The position numbers were made by a program, and so were the translations under genes. Positions 5,793 to 7,470 of a stretch of DNA of 7,470 nucleotides are shown here, in pieces (position 1 is the stretch's first letter; every line of letters begins with the position of its first letter). This stretch comes from JAFLCA01 sp041907145 (GTDB taxonomy: Bacteria > Bdellovibrionota_C > UBA2361 > JAFLCA01): NCBI GenBank assembly GCA_041907145.1, contig JAYRHW010000036.1:1-7470 (forward strand), given 5' to 3'. Below the pieces are notes generated by a model. It was not told the DNA's origin and searched no databases. It worked only from the letters and a program-made list of their open reading frames with translations.

Positions 5793-6573
5793 GTAAGACC
5801 TCCTTGGCCAATGCAGCATAATCTTCGGCTCCACTGGACTTAGGAGCGTACTCGAAAATAGTTTGGCCGCTTGCCGGAGCCTCAGCAAGAGAAACATTAG
5901 TCCTCACGACAGTATCGAACACCAAGTCGCCAAAATAGGCTCGAATGGTATCCGAAACTACTCGAGCCAAGCGCTTTCGGTTATCGTGAAGACAGATAAG
6001 GACACCGCCAACAATCAACGATGGGTTATAAATGCTACGCACCTGGTCGATAGTATCAAGTAACTGGCGAACACCGTGCAGGGCTAGATACTCACTCTGA
6101 ACAGGGATAACTACCTGCTGCACAGCCGCTAGCGCATTTAGCGACAACAGTCCCAGTGCCGGCGGACAATCAATAAGAATCGCATCATACTCAGGCTTAA
6201 TTTTATCGAGTGCGCGCTTAAGTATCAGCTCACGACCAACAACCCCTCCAAGCTCCAGGTCGGCCGCACTTAGCAACAGGCTCGATGGAGCGATGTCCAG
6301 GTTCTTGGAGCGATGAATGATAACGTCCTTTACCTGCTTAGTTCCCTTGAGTACGTCGTAAATTGTGAACTCCGGTACTGGCGGTCGCTCAAGACTTTCC
6401 TGAAGGTCATCCTTCCCAGAAATTCCGAGATGCGTGCTCAAATTGCTCTGAGCATCGATATCGATAAGAAGGACCTTTTTGCCTTGCTCAGCGATGGCTG
6501 CGCCCAAGTTTACAGTAGTGGTCGTCTTTCCAACGCCACCCTTTTGATTAACAACTCCGATTACGATCGTCAC
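5779..6573 (-). CDS. parA: Chromosome-partitioning ATPase ParA (Soj family)
   Basis: This 264-residue deviant Walker ATPase would bind DNA in its ATP dimer form and be released by ParB, driving origin segregation. Motifs: NQKGGVGKTTT (9-19), the deviant Walker A with signature Lys11 and catalytic Lys16; LLIDIDAQSNLS (35-46), the Walker A' Asp segment; AILIDCPPALG (131-141), Walker B; PVQSEYLALHG (157-167); and TNVSLAEAPASG (225-236), the segment conserved in chromosomal ParA. It lacks the N-terminal helix-turn-helix of P1-type plasmid ParA, so it is the short form found on chromosomes and on many secondary replicons. The start is the GTG at 6571-6573, with TAGGA 7 bases upstream. It heads the parA-parB run and is divergent from the initiator gene at 7169, with the origin-like region between them. 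Confidence 0.95.
   Translation of the reverse strand: MTIVIGVVNQKGGVGKTTTTVNLGAAIAEQGKKVLLIDIDAQSNLSTHLGISGKDDLQESLERPPVPEFTIYDVLKGTKQVKDVIIHRSKNLDIAPSSLLLSAADLELGGVVGRELILKRALDKIKPEYDAILIDCPPALGLLSLNALAAVQQVVIPVQSEYLALHGVRQLLDTIDQVRSIYNPSLIVGGVLICLHDNRKRLARVVSDTIRAYFGDLVFDTVVRTNVSLAEAPASGQTIFEYAPKSSGAEDYAALAKEVLHEQA
5799..5805 (-). promoter_or_regulatory. Strong Shine-Dalgarno of parB
   Basis: On the minus strand this reads AAGGAGG, 6 bases before the ATG at 5792 and inside the last codons of parA. It decides the parB start against the longer open frame. Confidence 0.85.
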
Positions 6574-6580
6574 AGTTGAA

Positions 6581-6585
6581 TCCTA
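6581..6585 (-). promoter_or_regulatory. Shine-Dalgarno of parA
   Basis: On the minus strand this reads TAGGA, 7 bases before the GTG start at 6573. It supports the GTG, which also places the Walker A motif at the usual distance from the N-terminus. Confidence 0.6.
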
Positions 6586-6643
6586 GAAACTACACGTGAA
6601 TTGATGTAAGACTGCGCAACGCGCCTAACATATTGAAAACACA

Positions 6644-6667
6644 CGAAAGTACTCTATGCTACTTTCG
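6644..6667. promoter_or_regulatory. Inverted repeat upstream of parA (possible operator)
   Basis: CGAAAGTA (6644-6651) and TACTTTCG (6660-6667) are perfect eight-base arms around an eight-base spacer, 71-94 bases before the parA start. Arms 16 bases apart suit a dimeric repressor better than a terminator. par operons are commonly autoregulated, but no regulator can be assigned. Confidence 0.5.
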
Positions 6668-6765
6668 CTGAGGCATCCAAAGGTTACTCTAAGGTATGCC
6701 TGGCACTCTTAAAATTCAATTGAAAAGGGGCAAAAATCAGTGCTGAAACCGAACGATGCGGCGCG

Positions 6766-6782
6766 CTCGTGAAGCGAGATAA
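6766..6782 (+). repeat. Origin-region repeat CTCGTGAAGCGAGATAA, copy 1
   Basis: It matches copy 2 (6857-6873) at 15 of 17 positions. Each copy has CTCG/CGAG ends forming a short inverted repeat. Its TCGTGAAGCGA is repeated exactly at 7000-7010. Confidence 0.5.
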
Positions 6783-6856
6783 GACAATTGGGGAGGGGAC
6801 TGGCCTCCAGCTTATGTCGACTCACGATTTGATCAATCACTGTGGCGCGAGGACAG

Positions 6857-6873
6857 CTCGTGTATCGAGATAA
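6857..6873 (+). repeat. Origin-region repeat CTCGTGTATCGAGATAA, copy 2
   Basis: It differs from copy 1 only at two positions within the CTCG..CGAG loop. A further partial copy, ATCGAAATAAGG, lies at 6939-6950. Confidence 0.5.
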
Positions 6874-6963
6874 TATTTCTCTCTCTATCGTGGGATCAAA
6901 TAAATGGATCGCGGGTAGTGAGGTAAGTTTCCACGGCGATCGAAATAAGGCTGTTCGAGATCT

Positions 6964-7030
6964 CAGATCAAATGCGACGTGAAGTCAGATCAAACTTTAT
7001 CGTGAAGCGAAAGAAAAAAGTCGTGATCCG
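6964..7030 (+). repeat. Iteron-like tandem array, about 22-base period
   Basis: CAGATCAAA occurs at 6964 and 6986 (22 bases apart). CGTGAAG occurs at 6978 and 7001, followed by CGTGATC at 7022 (spacings of 23 and 21). The period equals two helical turns, as in initiator-binding iterons. Single related elements lie outside the array: TATCGTGGGATCAAAT at 6886-6901 and, in reverse orientation, GATCAAATCGTGAG at 6821-6834. Confidence 0.55.
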
Positions 7031-7077
7031 ATATAAAAAAAGAGTGCTAAGTCTTCGAATTTCACTTTGAATTTTAC
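7011..7077. repeat. A/T-rich segment with 12-base tandem repeat (possible unwinding element)
   Basis: A-runs at 7011-7019 and 7031-7041 are followed by TTCGAATTTCAC (7054-7065) and TTTGAATTTTAC (7066-7077), adjacent 12-mers identical at 10 of 12 positions. A/T-rich tandem repeats next to iterons are the usual place for initial strand opening. That role is inferred from position. Confidence 0.4.
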
Positions 7078-7168
7078 TCGCTACTTAGTAACTAGATCAC
7101 CTATCTACTGATTGTTTAACTAACTGAAAGTAAGTACGCTTGAGGAAGTTTATTTCTGTAGAGCACAC

Positions 7169-7470
7169 GTGAGTAGCGAACAGCTTTCATTCGGCGCACA
7201 AGATGGAAGCGCCCAGGAGCATTTCGATGCCGCTGCATCACGTGTTCCCATAACTGTTTCCACCGCCCGGCCCATCTCTCGCGACGAGATGAATTTGGCG
7301 GAATTCCCGCTCACGGTACTTTCAACCCGTTCTAACCCAAAGCTCAAAACCCTCGAGTTCTCCGATAACATTCGCGGTAAGAGCGGTGAACTTGTCGAAC
7401 GCAAGTGGATAATCACAGGTGCTGATAAGTTTGGGCTACCTACCGCGTCCGATGATGAAGTGCTCCTCGG
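7169..7470 (+). CDS. Replication initiator protein A (RPA/RepA family), N-terminal part, cut by the right edge
   Basis: The frame from the GTG at 7169 is open for 100 codons to the edge. Residues 39-100 carry the start of the plasmid replication initiator RPA domain as I know it: DEMNLAEFPLTVLS (39-52), then KLKTLEFSD (58-66), then ERKWIITGADKFGLPTASDDEVLL (77-100). The spacing of NLAEFP, the LKT-EF segment, K/R-W-x-x-TG and the GLPTAxDxEVLL element all fit. This family starts replication of many plasmids by binding iterons; here the iteron-like repeats lie just upstream. Residues 1-38 are not conserved and look flexible. The GTG has no strong Shine-Dalgarno; GAGGAAG at 7142-7148 is too far away. 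The first ATG in frame (7289, residue 41) would cut into the conserved domain, so the GTG is preferred. The family call is from memory of its motifs and only about a third of the protein is visible. Confidence 0.72.
   Translation, partial: MSSEQLSFGAQDGSAQEHFDAAASRVPITVSTARPISRDEMNLAEFPLTVLSTRSNPKLKTLEFSDNIRGKSGELVERKWIITGADKFGLPTASDDEVLL

Larger units (their letters stand above)
6574..7168. other. Candidate replication origin region between parA and the initiator gene
   Basis: No gene is visible in these 595 bases. Starting at the parA side it contains an inverted repeat (6644-6667), a TTCAATTGAA palindrome (6715-6724), scattered copies of TCGTG-type repeats (6767-7025), four GATCAAA elements, nine GATC tetramers between 6831 and 7098, an A-rich tract (7011-7042) and a 12-base A/T-rich tandem repeat (7054-7077). 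This mix of iteron-like repeats, an A/T-rich stretch, an adjoining initiator gene and parAB is the usual form of an iteron-type origin. I found no good match to the DnaA box TTATCCACA. The origin assignment is an inference. Confidence 0.6.

Noticed and set aside
5793..5897. 35-codon N-terminal extension of ParB
   Set aside because: It lies entirely within parA, and the strong AAGGAGG before ATG 5792 marks the real start.
6574..7168. DnaA boxes (TTATCCACA-like)
   Set aside because: The best-looking pieces, such as TTTCCACGG at 6928 and TGTGGCGCG at 6841, mismatch at four or more positions.
1300..7250. CACGTG hexamers (near 1308, 6593, 7167 and 7238) as canonical parS
   Set aside because: None has the flanking TGTTT/AAACA arms on both sides; four hits in this length is only slightly above chance.
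7150..7416. Minus-strand frame of 88 codons at the right edge
   Set aside because: It is antisense to the initiator-like frame, which has recognisable conserved motifs; the antisense product has none.
1..7470. tRNA, rRNA, CRISPR arrays or insertion sequences
   Set aside because: I saw no cloverleaf, no regularly spaced repeat-spacer units, no transposase frame and no terminal inverted repeats.

Overview
The window looks like chromosomal or chromid-like DNA from a Gram-negative bacterium. It carries a LysM protein with a signal peptide and a probable lipobox, together with core metabolic genes (folate polyglutamylation, isoprenoid chain elongation, an IMPase-family phosphatase). Base composition is close to balanced, and GTG starts are frequent (parA, folC and the right-edge initiator gene). 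I cannot name the taxon. A deltaproteobacterium-like or Bdellovibrionota-like lineage is only a guess.

Layout, left to right. Positions 1-646 hold the 5' part of a LysM lipoprotein gene on the minus strand, cut by the left edge. A 424-base non-coding stretch (647-1070) follows, with a likely promoter and two small palindromes. Next come a small orphan gene (1071-1322, +) with its own terminator, an IMPase/CysQ-like phosphatase (1430-2227, -) and, divergent from it, a very short MGMT-family protein that keeps the catalytic cysteine (2283-2591, +). The short protein converges, with only 5 bases between stops, on a minus-strand run transcribed right to left in the order parA (6573-5779), parB (5792-4929), folC (4878-3529) and an ispA-like prenyltransferase (3511-2597). 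parA and parB overlap by 14 bases, and folC and ispA are 17 bases apart. A perfect 23-base palindrome sits between parB and folC, and a 15-base copy of its core lies inside the folC 5' end.

To the right of parA is a 595-base gene-free region (6574-7168). It contains an inverted repeat upstream of parA, degenerate direct repeats (TCGTGAAGCGA, CAGATCAAA, CTCGTG..CGAGATAA), nine GATC sites in 268 bases, an A-rich tract and a 12-base tandem repeat. Beyond it a plus-strand gene starts at 7169 and runs off the right edge. Its first 100 residues look like the N-terminus of a plasmid-type replication initiator protein A (RPA/RepA family).

The right half therefore reads as a replication and segregation locus: an RPA-type initiator, an iteron-like origin and divergent parAB, coupled to housekeeping genes. 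The main question is whether this is the origin of a main chromosome using a plasmid-type initiator, the origin of a chromid, or an integrated plasmid.
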